Assembly (NCBI GenBank): GCA_017423025.1
Contig: JAFPGC010000020.1
Location: 26,344 to 90,343 of the forward strand
Direction of reading: 5' to 3'
Length of the DNA: 64,000 bases
Source of the DNA: Bacteroidales bacterium
GTDB taxonomy: Bacteria; Bacteroidota; Bacteroidia; Bacteroidales; UBA932
The notes under the pieces were generated by a model. The model had not been told where the DNA came from and did no database searches. It saw only the letters and a program-made list of their open reading frames with translations. Positions within the stretch are counted from its first letter, which is position 1, and every line of letters begins with the position of its first letter. Positions 33,535 to 41,308 of this stretch are shown one piece after another. A program made the position numbers and the translations under genes.

Positions 33535-33792
33535 TTATTTGGTACGGTTGGCATTGATATACTCGACCATCGCATTGATGGACTTGAAGACCTGCTTTCC
33601 TTCGGCCGGATTGCTCAGGCGGATGCCATAATTCTTCTCCATCAGGAGCATGAGTTCCAGGGCATCGATACTGTCCAGTCCCAGACCTTCCATAAAGATG
33701 GGGGCATCGTCTTCAATATCGGCGGGGGTCATATCCACCAGGTTCAAAGCATCAATAATCTTCTCTTTCAGTTCGAGTTTAAGGTCTTCCAT
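33535..33792 (-). CDS. Acyl carrier protein of the polyene cluster (ACP 1)
   Basis: 85 residues; phosphopantetheine site GLGLDSIDALELM with Ser41. It ends directly before the FabF-type KS start. A -7 element (TACATTTG) lies upstream, so this may begin a transcription unit. The sequence is distinct from AcpP at 21859 and from ACP 2 at 36717, as expected when dedicated ACPs carry the polyene chain. Confidence 0.85.
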   Translation of the reverse strand: MEDLKLELKEKIIDALNLVDMTPADIEDDAPIFMEGLGLDSIDALELMLLMEKNYGIRLSNPAEGKQVFKSINAMVEYINANRTK

Positions 33793-33813
33793 GTTTTCTT
33801 TTCAAATAATATA

Positions 33814-33821
33814 CAAATGTA
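33814..33821 (-). promoter_or_regulatory. Internal -7 element before ACP 1 (TACATTTG)
   Basis: Minus-strand TACATTTG in the 57-bp gap between the LPLAT gene and ACP 1. TTGA at 33844-33841 is 19 bp further upstream and only roughly fits the TTTG box. A secondary promoter in the cluster. Confidence 0.4.
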
Positions 33822-33849
33822 TGGATTTAATTCTCTATTATCAAGTTCG

Positions 33850-34734
33850 CTATTTCCAGAATTCGAAGAAGTTATACCATTGCAGGGGCCACTTCTCCAG
33901 AATCGCGTTGACGGTTGCCGCATAACGGGCGGCCAGGTAATCCATTTTCTCCGTTTTGGACATAGTCTCCATTTCCGGCGTATCCAGACGGTACTGGAGG
34001 GCCTCGTAGCTCTTGAATCCCGTCTTCATGCAAAAGCCAGCCGTCACGGGGAGGCAACGCGTGGCTGCCAGGTTGAAAGGTCCCATGGGAATCTGGGCTT
34101 CGGCACCCAGGATCTTAACCTTGAGGGCCTTGCTGGAGCCGAAGAGGCGGTCAGCGTGGATGCTTACGATCTCCCCGTCAGAAAGCGCGGCATTCAGGGT
34201 AAACAGCCAGTCCAGGCCATCAGCCGAAATAAGGCGGATATTGTTGACCTCCAGCATGCGGTCCAGGTTGGAGCGCACGGTAGCCTTCTCTCCCGGGAAT
34301 GTGATGGCATTCATGCGTTTGAGGGGCGTGGAAAGCATATAGCCGCTCATTTCGGAATTGCCGATATGAGAGGACAGCATAATGAACCCCTGCTCCTGCC
34401 CTGCCAGGTTGTCAAACACTTCCAGTCCTGTCTTTTTCACCCGGAACTTGCGGCCGGCATAAGAGGCAAAGCGGTCCATGAGCGATGCACCAAAGAGAAA
34501 ATGGTTGACATAGCAGCCGCCGAAGGCTTTCAGAGGCCCCCAACCCTGCCGCTGGTGCAAATAATGATAAATAGACAGGTAGCCCTGGTGGTTAAAGAGC
34601 ATATAAAATGGTACTACCAGAGCCATAAAAAAGTAGAGCAGAGCCATGGGCAGGAATTTGAAACAGCCAATCAGGGCCTTGTGCATCCACAAAGTCCCGT
34701 CGGTCTTTCCGCTCCATTGACGCTCTTCACTCAT
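33850..34734 (-). CDS. HtrB/LpxL-type lysophospholipid acyltransferase (ApeD-like)
   Basis: 294 residues from the ATG at 34734, chosen because it forms an ATGA overlap with the upstream stop; the longer frame starts inside the previous gene. A membrane span at ~25-48 precedes the acyltransferase region: MLSSHIGNSEM (His and Glu of the HxxxxE pair, ~124-134), followed by VSIHADRLFGSSK (~196-208). This is the lauroyl/myristoyl-acyltransferase branch found in aryl-polyene clusters. It probably acylates the polyene anchor at the inner membrane. Confidence 0.8.
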   Translation of the reverse strand: MSEERQWSGKTDGTLWMHKALIGCFKFLPMALLYFFMALVVPFYMLFNHQGYLSIYHYLHQRQGWGPLKAFGGCYVNHFLFGASLMDRFASYAGRKFRVKKTGLEVFDNLAGQEQGFIMLSSHIGNSEMSGYMLSTPLKRMNAITFPGEKATVRSNLDRMLEVNNIRLISADGLDWLFTLNAALSDGEIVSIHADRLFGSSKALKVKILGAEAQIPMGPFNLAATRCLPVTAGFCMKTGFKSYEALQYRLDTPEMETMSKTEKMDYLAARYAATVNAILEKWPLQWYNFFEFWK

Positions 34735-35222
34735 AATTCTTCTCTTTCTACCAGCCAGCCCCGGGCATTCCACTGCGTGTCATCGGCACAATCGGCCCAG
34801 ATTACTACGGCCGACTTCGTCACGGGATCCAGAAAAGCCTGGCGTACCAGGGTAAAGATGGCCTCCTCGTCGTATTTTTCAAGGACAAAGGCCGATGTTT
34901 CCCCGGCATATTTGTTTCGGATAGAAATCTCTCCGGCTACGATATTGGGCAGCGTATAAACAAACAGCGAGGGGGAAGGAAAATCTTCCATGGAAGCCAC
35001 ATAGTGGCGGTCGTTGGCCAGGCAGCCTTCCCGGCTGAAAACCAGCACGGCACGGTCTTCCCGGGGCTGGAAACGCTCCGGTTCACCGGCCACCAGACGC
35101 TCGGTAAGCAAGATGCCCAGGCGGGAGAGGGTGTCCATCTTGAAGAACTTGGGATAATCCCCCACCTCCTGCCGGTAAAGCTGCACCAGGTCTGCGCCAC
35201 AAGGAATGTTCACCTGTCTCAT
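34731..35222 (-). CDS. Half-size ketosynthase-like protein lacking the active-site cysteine
   Basis: 163 residues. The middle reads SPSLFVYTLPNIVAGEISIRNKYAGETSAF (shown in pieces: SPSLFVYTLPN, then GEISIRNKY), matching the SPTRFMQSTHNTIGSLIAIR segment of the other half-size protein and the N-terminal half of ketosynthases. At the position of the nucleophile it has an aliphatic/acidic stretch (FVLEKYDEEA) instead of Cys, so it cannot be a KS on its own; a chain-length-factor or structural role is likely. It overlaps the next KS gene start by ATGA (35219-35222), implying coupled synthesis and perhaps a complex. Confidence 0.65.
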   Translation of the reverse strand: MRQVNIPCGADLVQLYRQEVGDYPKFFKMDTLSRLGILLTERLVAGEPERFQPREDRAVLVFSREGCLANDRHYVASMEDFPSPSLFVYTLPNIVAGEISIRNKYAGETSAFVLEKYDEEAIFTLVRQAFLDPVTKSAVVIWADCADDTQWNARGWLVEREEL

Positions 35223-36295
35223 AGGCTTCCTCCTTTTCTGAAAAGCAGAGCTCCGTTCACTCCGCCAAAACCGGAAAGCAGTTTGATAAAGGACCGGCCT
35301 GCAGCCTTCTGCTCCTGGGCCGATACTTTCACAGGGAACGATACGCCCAGTTCCGAGAAGCCCCGGGTGGCCAGCACCACGCCCGCCTCCAAGGCCTTCA
35401 TGGAAAGGATGCTCTCCAGGATGCCCGCGGCACCCATTGTATGGCCGAAATAGCCTTTCAGCGCATTCACCGGCACATCCAGAAGCCCGGCACGGCTAAG
35501 GGCGATGGCTTCCATCTCGTCATTGTATACCGTGGCCGTTCCGTGTACGTTCACGAAGGCCAGATCCTTCTTATCGCAGTGAGGCAGTACAGCCCGGAGG
35601 GCATTGTAGCTGCCTTCTCCCGTGCGCGAAGGACCGGAAATATGGTTGGCGTCGTTGCGGATGGCGCCTTCCACCAGTTCCCACTCCCCTTCATCGGCCT
35701 GCAAGACCATGGCGGCCGATGCTTCTCCCAGATTGAGACCCACCCGATGGGCGTCAAAGGGTTTGCAAGGCTCTACCGAAAGGGCCTTGAGGGATTGGAA
35801 GCCCGTTACAATGAACGGGGATTGGAGCTCCGTTCCTACTACGATTACCCGTATATACTGACCGGAACGGATCATGCGCATACCCTGAACCAGGGCCGCC
35901 AACCCGGAGATGCAGGCGTTGGAAACCACAATGGGCGGGTTCTGTACGCCTAATGCCCGGGCGATATTCCCGGCACTGTAAGCCAGGGAAACGTCATTCT
36001 GGCCAAAATGCTCGATGTCTCCCTTGATGGAAGACAAAACAAAGCCCGTGGAAGGGTCGGAAGGATTGATTCCGGCGTCTTCCACAGCCATACGTGCCGC
36101 CTGGAGCGACACCTGTTCGAAGAAATGCTCCTCGCAAGCCCCCTCACGGGGTAAAAGCGATGCGTAATACTGTTCCGGGAAGCCCGGATGCAACGCCAGA
36201 GCACTTTTTCCGGCCCGGACAGCAGTCAGGACATCCGCCGGCCGGTTGCCCAGCGGCGTAACCAGTCCCACACCTGCTATCCCGACTTTCCTCAT
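35219..36295 (-). CDS. Ketosynthase of the polyene cluster (KS 2)
   Basis: 358 residues with all catalytic residues of the FabB/FabF family: Cys128 in VVSNACISGLAAL, His251 in NVHGTATVYNDE, Lys280 and His285 in NALKGYFGHTMGAAG. It is shorter at the N-terminus and less FabF-like than the KS at 32374. It overlaps both neighbours by 4 bp: the Cys-less half-size protein downstream and the dehydratase upstream. It probably forms a pair with the Cys-less subunit. Confidence 0.9.
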   Translation of the reverse strand: MRKVGIAGVGLVTPLGNRPADVLTAVRAGKSALALHPGFPEQYYASLLPREGACEEHFFEQVSLQAARMAVEDAGINPSDPSTGFVLSSIKGDIEHFGQNDVSLAYSAGNIARALGVQNPPIVVSNACISGLAALVQGMRMIRSGQYIRVIVVGTELQSPFIVTGFQSLKALSVEPCKPFDAHRVGLNLGEASAAMVLQADEGEWELVEGAIRNDANHISGPSRTGEGSYNALRAVLPHCDKKDLAFVNVHGTATVYNDEMEAIALSRAGLLDVPVNALKGYFGHTMGAAGILESILSMKALEAGVVLATRGFSELGVSFPVKVSAQEQKAAGRSFIKLLSGFGGVNGALLFRKGGSL

Positions 36296-36717
36296 TCCTT
36301 GATAGCCGTTTTAATAGTGGCCGATGCCAGCAGTTCTTCTCCGCTCCGTACTTCCACTTCGCAAAGGGAAACGTTGAGCACTTCGTAGCGGAGCGATACA
36401 CGGGTGGTGATGGTCTCCCCTTCCCGGGGCAGCCGGTGAAGGGTAAAATCCCGGATCTGGCCTATAAAGCCAATGTTCACGGGAGTTTTCAACACATAGA
36501 CGCAAAGATACCCCAGACGGGCGGCATTGGCCTGGGCCATGTGCTCCATGAGCCCGGCCGCGCTCAGACAACCATTCTCCATGAGGAGGTTGCCGGAGCC
36601 CGGAGTAAAAGAAACCACCGCTTCGCCCGGGTCAAATGCATCCAACCGGCTCACGAAACGGAACGGCGGCTGCTGCAGGATGAAGCCGTCTACATCTATG
36701 TTACGGGTATCCGTCAC
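36292..36717 (-). CDS. Hotdog-fold dehydratase of the polyene cluster (ApeP-like)
   Basis: 141 residues. Pattern QQPPFRFVSRLDAF (~15-28) and LSAAGLMEHMAQANAARLGYL (~52-72) fit the ApeP-like group of hydroxyacyl-ACP dehydratases, with a hotdog helix in the second segment. It differs clearly from the 107-residue dehydratase at 30677, so the two likely act on different chain lengths or as a heteromer. ATGA overlap with KS 2 and a one-base stop/start overlap with the ACP at 36717. Confidence 0.75.
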   Translation of the reverse strand: MTDTRNIDVDGFILQQPPFRFVSRLDAFDPGEAVVSFTPGSGNLLMENGCLSAAGLMEHMAQANAARLGYLCVYVLKTPVNIGFIGQIRDFTLHRLPREGETITTRVSLRYEVLNVSLCEVEVRSGEELLASATIKTAIKE

Positions 36718-36959
36718 TAGGCAATGTGCTGCTGGATAAACTGGCAGAAATCGTCCAGGGTGATGAGGGTGCGGAAGTCTTCGGGCTTCATCTTGTAGCC
36801 GAACTGGTCTTCTACCAGCACTACCACGTCCACCACTTCCAGGGAGTCGATACCCAGGTCTTCTTTCAGACGGGCGCTGCCCTCGATCTTTTCTTCTTCA
36901 ATTTCCAAATCTTCCACCAGGAAGTTCTTCACAATCTCGTTGATTTTTTCGATGGTCAT
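36717..36959 (-). CDS. Acyl carrier protein of the polyene cluster (ACP 2)
   Basis: 80 residues; attachment site DLGIDSLEVVDVV with Ser39 and a strongly acidic helix I-II region (NFLVEDLEIEEEKIEG). Lies 5 bp after the methyltransferase gene and directly before the ApeP-like dehydratase. Second dedicated ACP of the cluster. Confidence 0.85.
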   Translation of the reverse strand: MTIEKINEIVKNFLVEDLEIEEEKIEGSARLKEDLGIDSLEVVDVVVLVEDQFGYKMKPEDFRTLITLDDFCQFIQQHIA

Positions 36960-36964
36960 AATTA

Positions 36965-38053
36965 TTACTTTTTACAAATAATTATACTGTGTCCTTGTCC
37001 CAGACCGTCGTGGATGGCTTCCACTTCCAGTCCGGCTTCTTTTATCAGTTTAATGAAATCGTCAGAGTGATACATCTTGGAATTGCCGTTGGCCATGACT
37101 GTGAAATACAGGCTGGTCATGGTTAGGCAGAAGGCGGCAGTTTCAAATTTCTGACGGTCCCAGAAGGTTTCCATGATCATCAGACGCGTATGGCCGTCCA
37201 TGATCCGGGCCGCCCGCTGCAGGATACTCAGGATCTGAGGCTCGCTGAAGCAATCCAGGAACTGGCTCATCCAAATCACGTCCGGATGCACGGCTTCCGG
37301 GAATTCATTGGAGGGGTCCAGCAGATTGGTGCCATATCCATGGATCCGCCCTGCGTTAGGGTCTTCTTTCACCGCTTCCTTCATAAGGCCGATCTGCTGA
37401 GGCAGGTCCACGATGGTCATCTCCACATCCAGGTCATACGCGACGCACTGCTGAGAGAATCGGCCCGTATTGCCGCCTACGTCCATGATGTGACGGGGCT
37501 TGCCGGCAAATACGATGGGAAGGGCCTCCGCGAAAGAAAGGTCGGAATAATGATGATCAAAGCCGAACCAACTCGCCTGTACCTGAGGGGGCAGGGAGGA
37601 TAAACCTTCATAGATGGTAGGCCACGAACCGAAGTGAGTCAGACCGGCCGGTCTTCCCTCTTTCAGGGCCTCTTCCAAACGGAAGAAACCTTCATAGTTT
37701 ACATCGTGGTTAAAATCTATATTGACACGGACAGACTTGTCCGTTAGCAGGAACCAGCCCACATTGGTCAGATGATATTCATCCTTCTCGGGATCTATGG
37801 TAACCGTGCCGATGGACAAAGAGGCTTCCATGAGAACCTTGGCAGCGTATTCGCTGAGGCCGGCTGCTTCTGCAATCTGAGGCAAAGTCATGGCCTTTTC
37901 ACGAAGACGATCCAGAATTCCGAACTTGATCATAAGCCGGCTCACCTGAAAGACAACGGGGCCGAAAGCAATGAATTCTGCCATTCGCTGGGCCTCCCGG
38001 GCATTCAGATGTTCGCGGGTATATGCTTTCTCAATGTTAGGAAATAGGTTCAT
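36965..38053 (-). CDS. SAM-dependent O-methyltransferase-type protein
   Basis: 362 residues of the winged-helix/Rossmann methyltransferase family (hydroxyneurosporene/O-methyltransferase type). Residues ~25-100 form the dimerisation/winged-helix domain (FGILDRLREKAMTLPQIAEAAG); the SAM site is IMDVGGNTGRFSQQC (~189-203), with the acidic VEMTIVDLPQQIG (~208-220) and a later MSQFLDCFSE. It is the first gene of the polyene-type operon. Methylation of the aryl head is known for aryl polyenes, which fits, but the substrate here is inferred. Divergent from the deoxyhypusine-synthase-like gene. Confidence 0.85.
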   Translation of the reverse strand: MNLFPNIEKAYTREHLNAREAQRMAEFIAFGPVVFQVSRLMIKFGILDRLREKAMTLPQIAEAAGLSEYAAKVLMEASLSIGTVTIDPEKDEYHLTNVGWFLLTDKSVRVNIDFNHDVNYEGFFRLEEALKEGRPAGLTHFGSWPTIYEGLSSLPPQVQASWFGFDHHYSDLSFAEALPIVFAGKPRHIMDVGGNTGRFSQQCVAYDLDVEMTIVDLPQQIGLMKEAVKEDPNAGRIHGYGTNLLDPSNEFPEAVHPDVIWMSQFLDCFSEPQILSILQRAARIMDGHTRLMIMETFWDRQKFETAAFCLTMTSLYFTVMANGNSKMYHSDDFIKLIKEAGLEVEAIHDGLGQGHSIIICKK

Positions 38054-38070
38054 ACACTCAAAATAATTTG

Positions 38071-38107
38071 CAAATATAGCGTTTCTCGAGTTTTTTTCCT
38101 AATTTTG
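38071..38107. promoter_or_regulatory. Divergent -7 elements (polyene operon and DHS-like gene)
   Basis: Minus-strand TATATTTG at 38078-38071 serves the methyltransferase-led operon (ATG at 38053); plus-strand TAATTTTG at 38100-38107 serves the gene at 38166. The two lie 21 bp apart, so a regulator binding here could act on both. Confidence 0.55.
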
Positions 38108-38165
38108 CACAAATCTGCTGGTTGGAAGTCACAGACTGGCTTCGCCCGCGGTAAGCTGTAAAAAA

Positions 38166-39140
38166 ATGGAAAAGGGACCTATCTCTCAATTCATTACCCA
38201 TCACTACCGTCACTTCAATTCCGCAGCCCTGGTAGATGCTGCAAAAGCCTATGAAGACCTCCTCAATAAGGGTGGCAAGATGTTTCTCGCAATGGCCGGT
38301 GCCATGAGTACCGCCGAACTGGGCCTTTCCCTGGCCGAGATGATCCGCCAGGACAAGATTGCCTTCGTTTGCTGCAGCGCCAACAACCTGGAAGAGGATA
38401 TCATGAACCTGGTGGCCCACAGCCACTATTACAGGGTTCCCGGTTACCGTGACCTCACCCCCAAGCAGGAGCAGGAACTCCTGGACAACCACTACAACCG
38501 TGTAACGGATACCTGCATCCCCGAGGAAGAAGCTTTCCGTCGTCTGGAGAAGCACCTGGTAGAGGTTTGGGACAAGGCCAAGGCCGAAGGCAAGAGATAT
38601 CTCCCCTACGAGTTCATCTATCAGATGATCCGCAGCGGTGTCCTGGAGCAGTATTATGAAATTGACCCCAAGGACAGCTGGGTGGTAGCCGCCTGTGAGA
38701 AGAACATTCCCATCATATGCCCCGCCTGGGAAGACTGCACCACCGGTAACATCTTCACCGCCCACGTCATCCGCGGTGAGTACGATCCCCACATGGTAAT
38801 CCAGGGTGTAGAGGTTATGATGTTCCTGGTAGACTGGTACAAGAAGAACAGCCAGGGCGCTGGCGTTGGCTTCTTCCAGATTGGCGGCGGCACCGCCGGT
38901 GACTTCCCCATCTGCTGCGTTCCCATGATGGAACAGGATCTGGGCTGGACCGGCACCCCGCTCTGGGCCTATTTCTGCCAGATTTCCGATTCCACCACTT
39001 CCTATGGTTCTTACTCCGGAGCCGTCCCCAACGAAAAAATCACCTGGGGAAAACTGGCACCCGAAACTCCCAAGTTCATAGTAGAATCCGACGCCACCAT
39101 CGTGGCACCGCTTATCTTCGCTTATGTCCTGGGCTGGTAA
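38166..39140 (+). CDS. Deoxyhypusine-synthase-family protein
   Basis: 324 residues of the deoxyhypusine synthase (DHS) fold. The NAD-binding region GGKMFLAMAGAMSTAELGLS (~36-55), the SANNLEEDI acidic turn (~71-79), and the catalytic-lysine motif EKITWGKL (Lys296, equivalent to the WGK of DHS) are present. Bacteria lack eIF5A, so bacterial members are thought to transfer the aminobutyl group of spermidine to other acceptors, for instance in homospermidine synthesis. No polyamine gene is next to it. It is divergent from the polyene operon and overlaps the downstream AraC-type gene by 17 bp. Confidence 0.85.
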   Translation: MEKGPISQFITHHYRHFNSAALVDAAKAYEDLLNKGGKMFLAMAGAMSTAELGLSLAEMIRQDKIAFVCCSANNLEEDIMNLVAHSHYYRVPGYRDLTPKQEQELLDNHYNRVTDTCIPEEEAFRRLEKHLVEVWDKAKAEGKRYLPYEFIYQMIRSGVLEQYYEIDPKDSWVVAACEKNIPIICPAWEDCTTGNIFTAHVIRGEYDPHMVIQGVEVMMFLVDWYKKNSQGAGVGFFQIGGGTAGDFPICCVPMMEQDLGWTGTPLWAYFCQISDSTTSYGSYSGAVPNEKITWGKLAPETPKFIVESDATIVAPLIFAYVLGW

Positions 39141-39546
39141 GAAATCTGTCAAAGATCTTTTCAAGAGCCTGTTCCCTTCCAGAGAGCAGGCTCTTTCTTT
39201 TCTTCCGCTCTCTCCGGAGGAAGAGGCCCGCGTGGAAGCCCGCCTCCAGACCTGGGTGAACAACAAAGGGTACCGCCTGCCCCAACGTACCCTCATGGAA
39301 GCCGCAGAGAGCATCGGCACCACCTATTCTATATTATATAGGTATTTTGCGGCCGATGGAAGGGACTTCCGTACCTGGCGCACGGCTCTTCGCATTGAAG
39401 ATGCCATGGAGCAGATGAAGGCCGAACCTGACACTCCCCTTTCCACCATCGGCCGCCGCGTGGGTTTCTCGGACCGCAGCAACTTCGCCCGCCTCTTCAA
39501 AGAGCATATCGGCCTTACGCCCTATCAGTGGCGTCAAACGCTGTAG
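39124..39546 (+). CDS. AraC-type helix-turn-helix regulator (short)
   Basis: 140 residues. Residues ~45-140 form a two-HTH AraC/XylS DNA-binding domain: TLMEAAESIGTTYSILYRYF (first HTH) and STIGRRVGFSDRSNFARLFKEHIGLTPYQWR (second HTH with the GF-D-SNFARLFK-GLTPYQWR signature). There is no ligand domain, so it may act constitutively or through a partner. The ATG at 39124 is inside the end of the DHS-like gene, so the two are coupled. Candidate targets are the divergent promoters at 38071-38107. Confidence 0.85.
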   Translation: MSWAGKKSVKDLFKSLFPSREQALSFLPLSPEEEARVEARLQTWVNNKGYRLPQRTLMEAAESIGTTYSILYRYFAADGRDFRTWRTALRIEDAMEQMKAEPDTPLSTIGRRVGFSDRSNFARLFKEHIGLTPYQWRQTL

Positions 39547-39588
39547 TTTCCATTTTTCACCTCTTTTTTTGAAAATTTCCAGATTTTA

Positions 39589-39619
39589 TTTGGAAATTCG
39601 AATTTTCTTCTTACCTTTG
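39589..39619 (+). promoter_or_regulatory. Promoter of the ABC-GntR operon
   Basis: TTTG at 39589-39592, exactly 19 bp, TACCTTTG at 39612-39619: a textbook Bacteroidota promoter. The start site would fall inside the palindrome at 39621-39644. Confidence 0.9.
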
Positions 39620-39620
39620 C

Positions 39621-39644
39621 AGTGTACTAATGAACTAATACACT
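39621..39644. promoter_or_regulatory. GntR (YtrA-type) operator
   Basis: 24-bp inverted repeat: AGTGTA at 39621-39626 and TACACT at 39639-39644, with a partly symmetric centre (CTAATGAACTAA). It spans the predicted start of transcription, 2 bp after the -7 box. YtrA-type GntR repressors are known to bind GTGTA-TACAC sites, and such a regulator is encoded as the third gene of this operon, implying autoregulation. Confidence 0.7.
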
Positions 39645-39652
39645 AAAAAGAT

Positions 39653-40477
39653 ATGATTACCGTCAAAGATTTATCCTTCAGTTATGGGTCCAAAGGAGTG
39701 CTCAAAAACATCTCCATGGAACTCAAGGGAGGCAATATCTACGGCCTCCTGGGAGAGAATGGCGTGGGTAAGACCACCCTCCTCACTCTCCTGTGCGGTC
39801 TTAAAAAACCTCAGCACGGCAGCATCGTCACCGATGGCCGCGTTCCCTTCGACCGGGATCCTTCCCTGCTGGCCGAACAATTCTACCTCCCCGACGAGGT
39901 AAGCCCCATGCCTTACAAGGCCCTGGATTTCGGCAAAGAGACGGGTGCCCTCTGGCCCCTGTTCGATATGGACAAGTTCCTCACCCTCCTGAATGAGTTT
40001 GAGGTGGATGCCACCCAACGCATGGACTCCATGAGCGCCGGTCAGCTCAAGAAAACCTGGATTGCCTTCGCCCTGGCCTGCAACGCACGCCATTATTTTA
40101 TGGACGAGCCCACCAACGGCCTGGACATCCCTTCCAAGAGCCAGTTCCGCAGGGCCATCATGAAGTACACTTCCGACGAGAGCGCCATTGTCATCTCTAC
40201 CCATCAGGTACGTGATCTGGAAGAAATCATCGACCCCATCATCATCCTGGACAAGGAGGATGTGCTGCTGAGCGCCAGCCTGCAAACCATTACGGAGAAG
40301 CTGTTCTTCGACTATGGCAACCAGCTGCATGAAGGCGCCCTTTATCTGGAGAATACGCCCTCCGGTGCCATCCAGGTTTATCCCAACACCACCGGTGAAG
40401 AGTCCAAAGTCAATCTGGAAGCCCTCTTCAACGCCGTGCATTCCCACAAAGATGTAATAAAAGGTTTGTTTGCTTAA
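39653..40477 (+). CDS. ABC transporter ATP-binding protein
   Basis: 274 residues. Walker A LLGENGVGKTTLL (~32-44), signature MSAGQLKKTW (~127-136), Walker B RHYFMDEPTNGLD (~145-157) and the H-loop VISTHQV (~177-183). The signature has SAGQ in place of the common SGGQ. Similar to the single-domain ATPases of YtrB/YxlF-type exporters. Followed by its permease (12 bp) and a GntR regulator. The C-terminal ~60 residues (after ~215) form an extra domain as in regulated bacitracin/YtrB transporters. Substrate unknown. Confidence 0.9.
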   Translation: MITVKDLSFSYGSKGVLKNISMELKGGNIYGLLGENGVGKTTLLTLLCGLKKPQHGSIVTDGRVPFDRDPSLLAEQFYLPDEVSPMPYKALDFGKETGALWPLFDMDKFLTLLNEFEVDATQRMDSMSAGQLKKTWIAFALACNARHYFMDEPTNGLDIPSKSQFRRAIMKYTSDESAIVISTHQVRDLEEIIDPIIILDKEDVLLSASLQTITEKLFFDYGNQLHEGALYLENTPSGAIQVYPNTTGEESKVNLEALFNAVHSHKDVIKGLFA

Positions 40478-40489
40478 CCTATTTGCCCT

Positions 40490-41305
40490 ATGAAAAATGA
40501 AATGTTCAACGGCCAGCGTTTCTGGACCTATTTCAAATATGACCTGACCAAAATGTGGCGCAACCACGTCAAGGCGGCCATCCTCATAGGCTTTTCCGGC
40601 CTCATCCTCTACATCCTGGGCATTGCTTTCAATGCCGTATTCAACGGAGTGTGGGCTGCTCCGGGCTTTGGTTCCCGCGTAGTGGTATTTTTCATTGCCT
40701 GCTTTGCCCTGGAGCTCTACCAGACCCGTACCTACGGCTATCTGACCAAACGCAGGGAAGGTGCTGCCTGGCTCATGATTCCCGCTTCCACCTTCGAGAA
40801 GTGGCTGTCCATGATTCTCATAACCCTGGTGGTCATTCCCGTGGCCTTCCTCGCCACCTATGTCATCATTGACGCCATCCTGGCCCTGGCCGATCCTACG
40901 TATGGACAGCTCCTTATCGGCGCCGCCAAAACGACCATCGCCAACGCACAACAATCCCTGGCTGAGGCCAATGACGAGTATTCCACCACCTGGAGCCTTG
41001 GCGTCTTTGCCTTACCTGCCATTGTTGGATATATCTGCAATTTCCTGTACTTCCTGCTTTGCGGCATCTCCTTCAAACGCAACAAGATTCTCTGGGCTTT
41101 CATCATTCTGTCCATTGCCAGTATCGCTTTCTCCACCATCATGACCACGATGGGTCTGCAGAGCGACTACTACGAGGTCAATGAACTGGCCGAGGCAGAA
41201 GAGCTTATCCGCAGCATGATTGGCTGGAGCACCATTGCCAGCGGTGTGCTGGCCGCAGGATTCGCCGGCGGTATCTATTACAGAATCAAAACCTTAAAAC
41301 ACTAG
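40490..41305 (+). CDS. ABC transporter permease
   Basis: 271 residues with six predicted spans: ~24-44 (AAILIGFSGLILYILGIAF), ~58-78, ~102-128, ~175-200, ~205-228 and ~243-262. A long extracytoplasmic loop (~130-170) separates the third and fourth. No domain of known substrate. It pairs with the ATPase 12 bp upstream and precedes the GntR gene by 3 bp. Confidence 0.8.
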   Translation: MKNEMFNGQRFWTYFKYDLTKMWRNHVKAAILIGFSGLILYILGIAFNAVFNGVWAAPGFGSRVVVFFIACFALELYQTRTYGYLTKRREGAAWLMIPASTFEKWLSMILITLVVIPVAFLATYVIIDAILALADPTYGQLLIGAAKTTIANAQQSLAEANDEYSTTWSLGVFALPAIVGYICNFLYFLLCGISFKRNKILWAFIILSIASIAFSTIMTTMGLQSDYYEVNELAEAEELIRSMIGWSTIASGVLAAGFAGGIYYRIKTLKH

Positions 41306-41308
41306 ATT

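Noticed and set aside
33133-34959. A 608-codon plus-strand open frame across the polyene cluster
   Set aside because: It crosses four real genes on the opposite strand (KS, ACP, LPLAT and a half-KS) and shows no domain.
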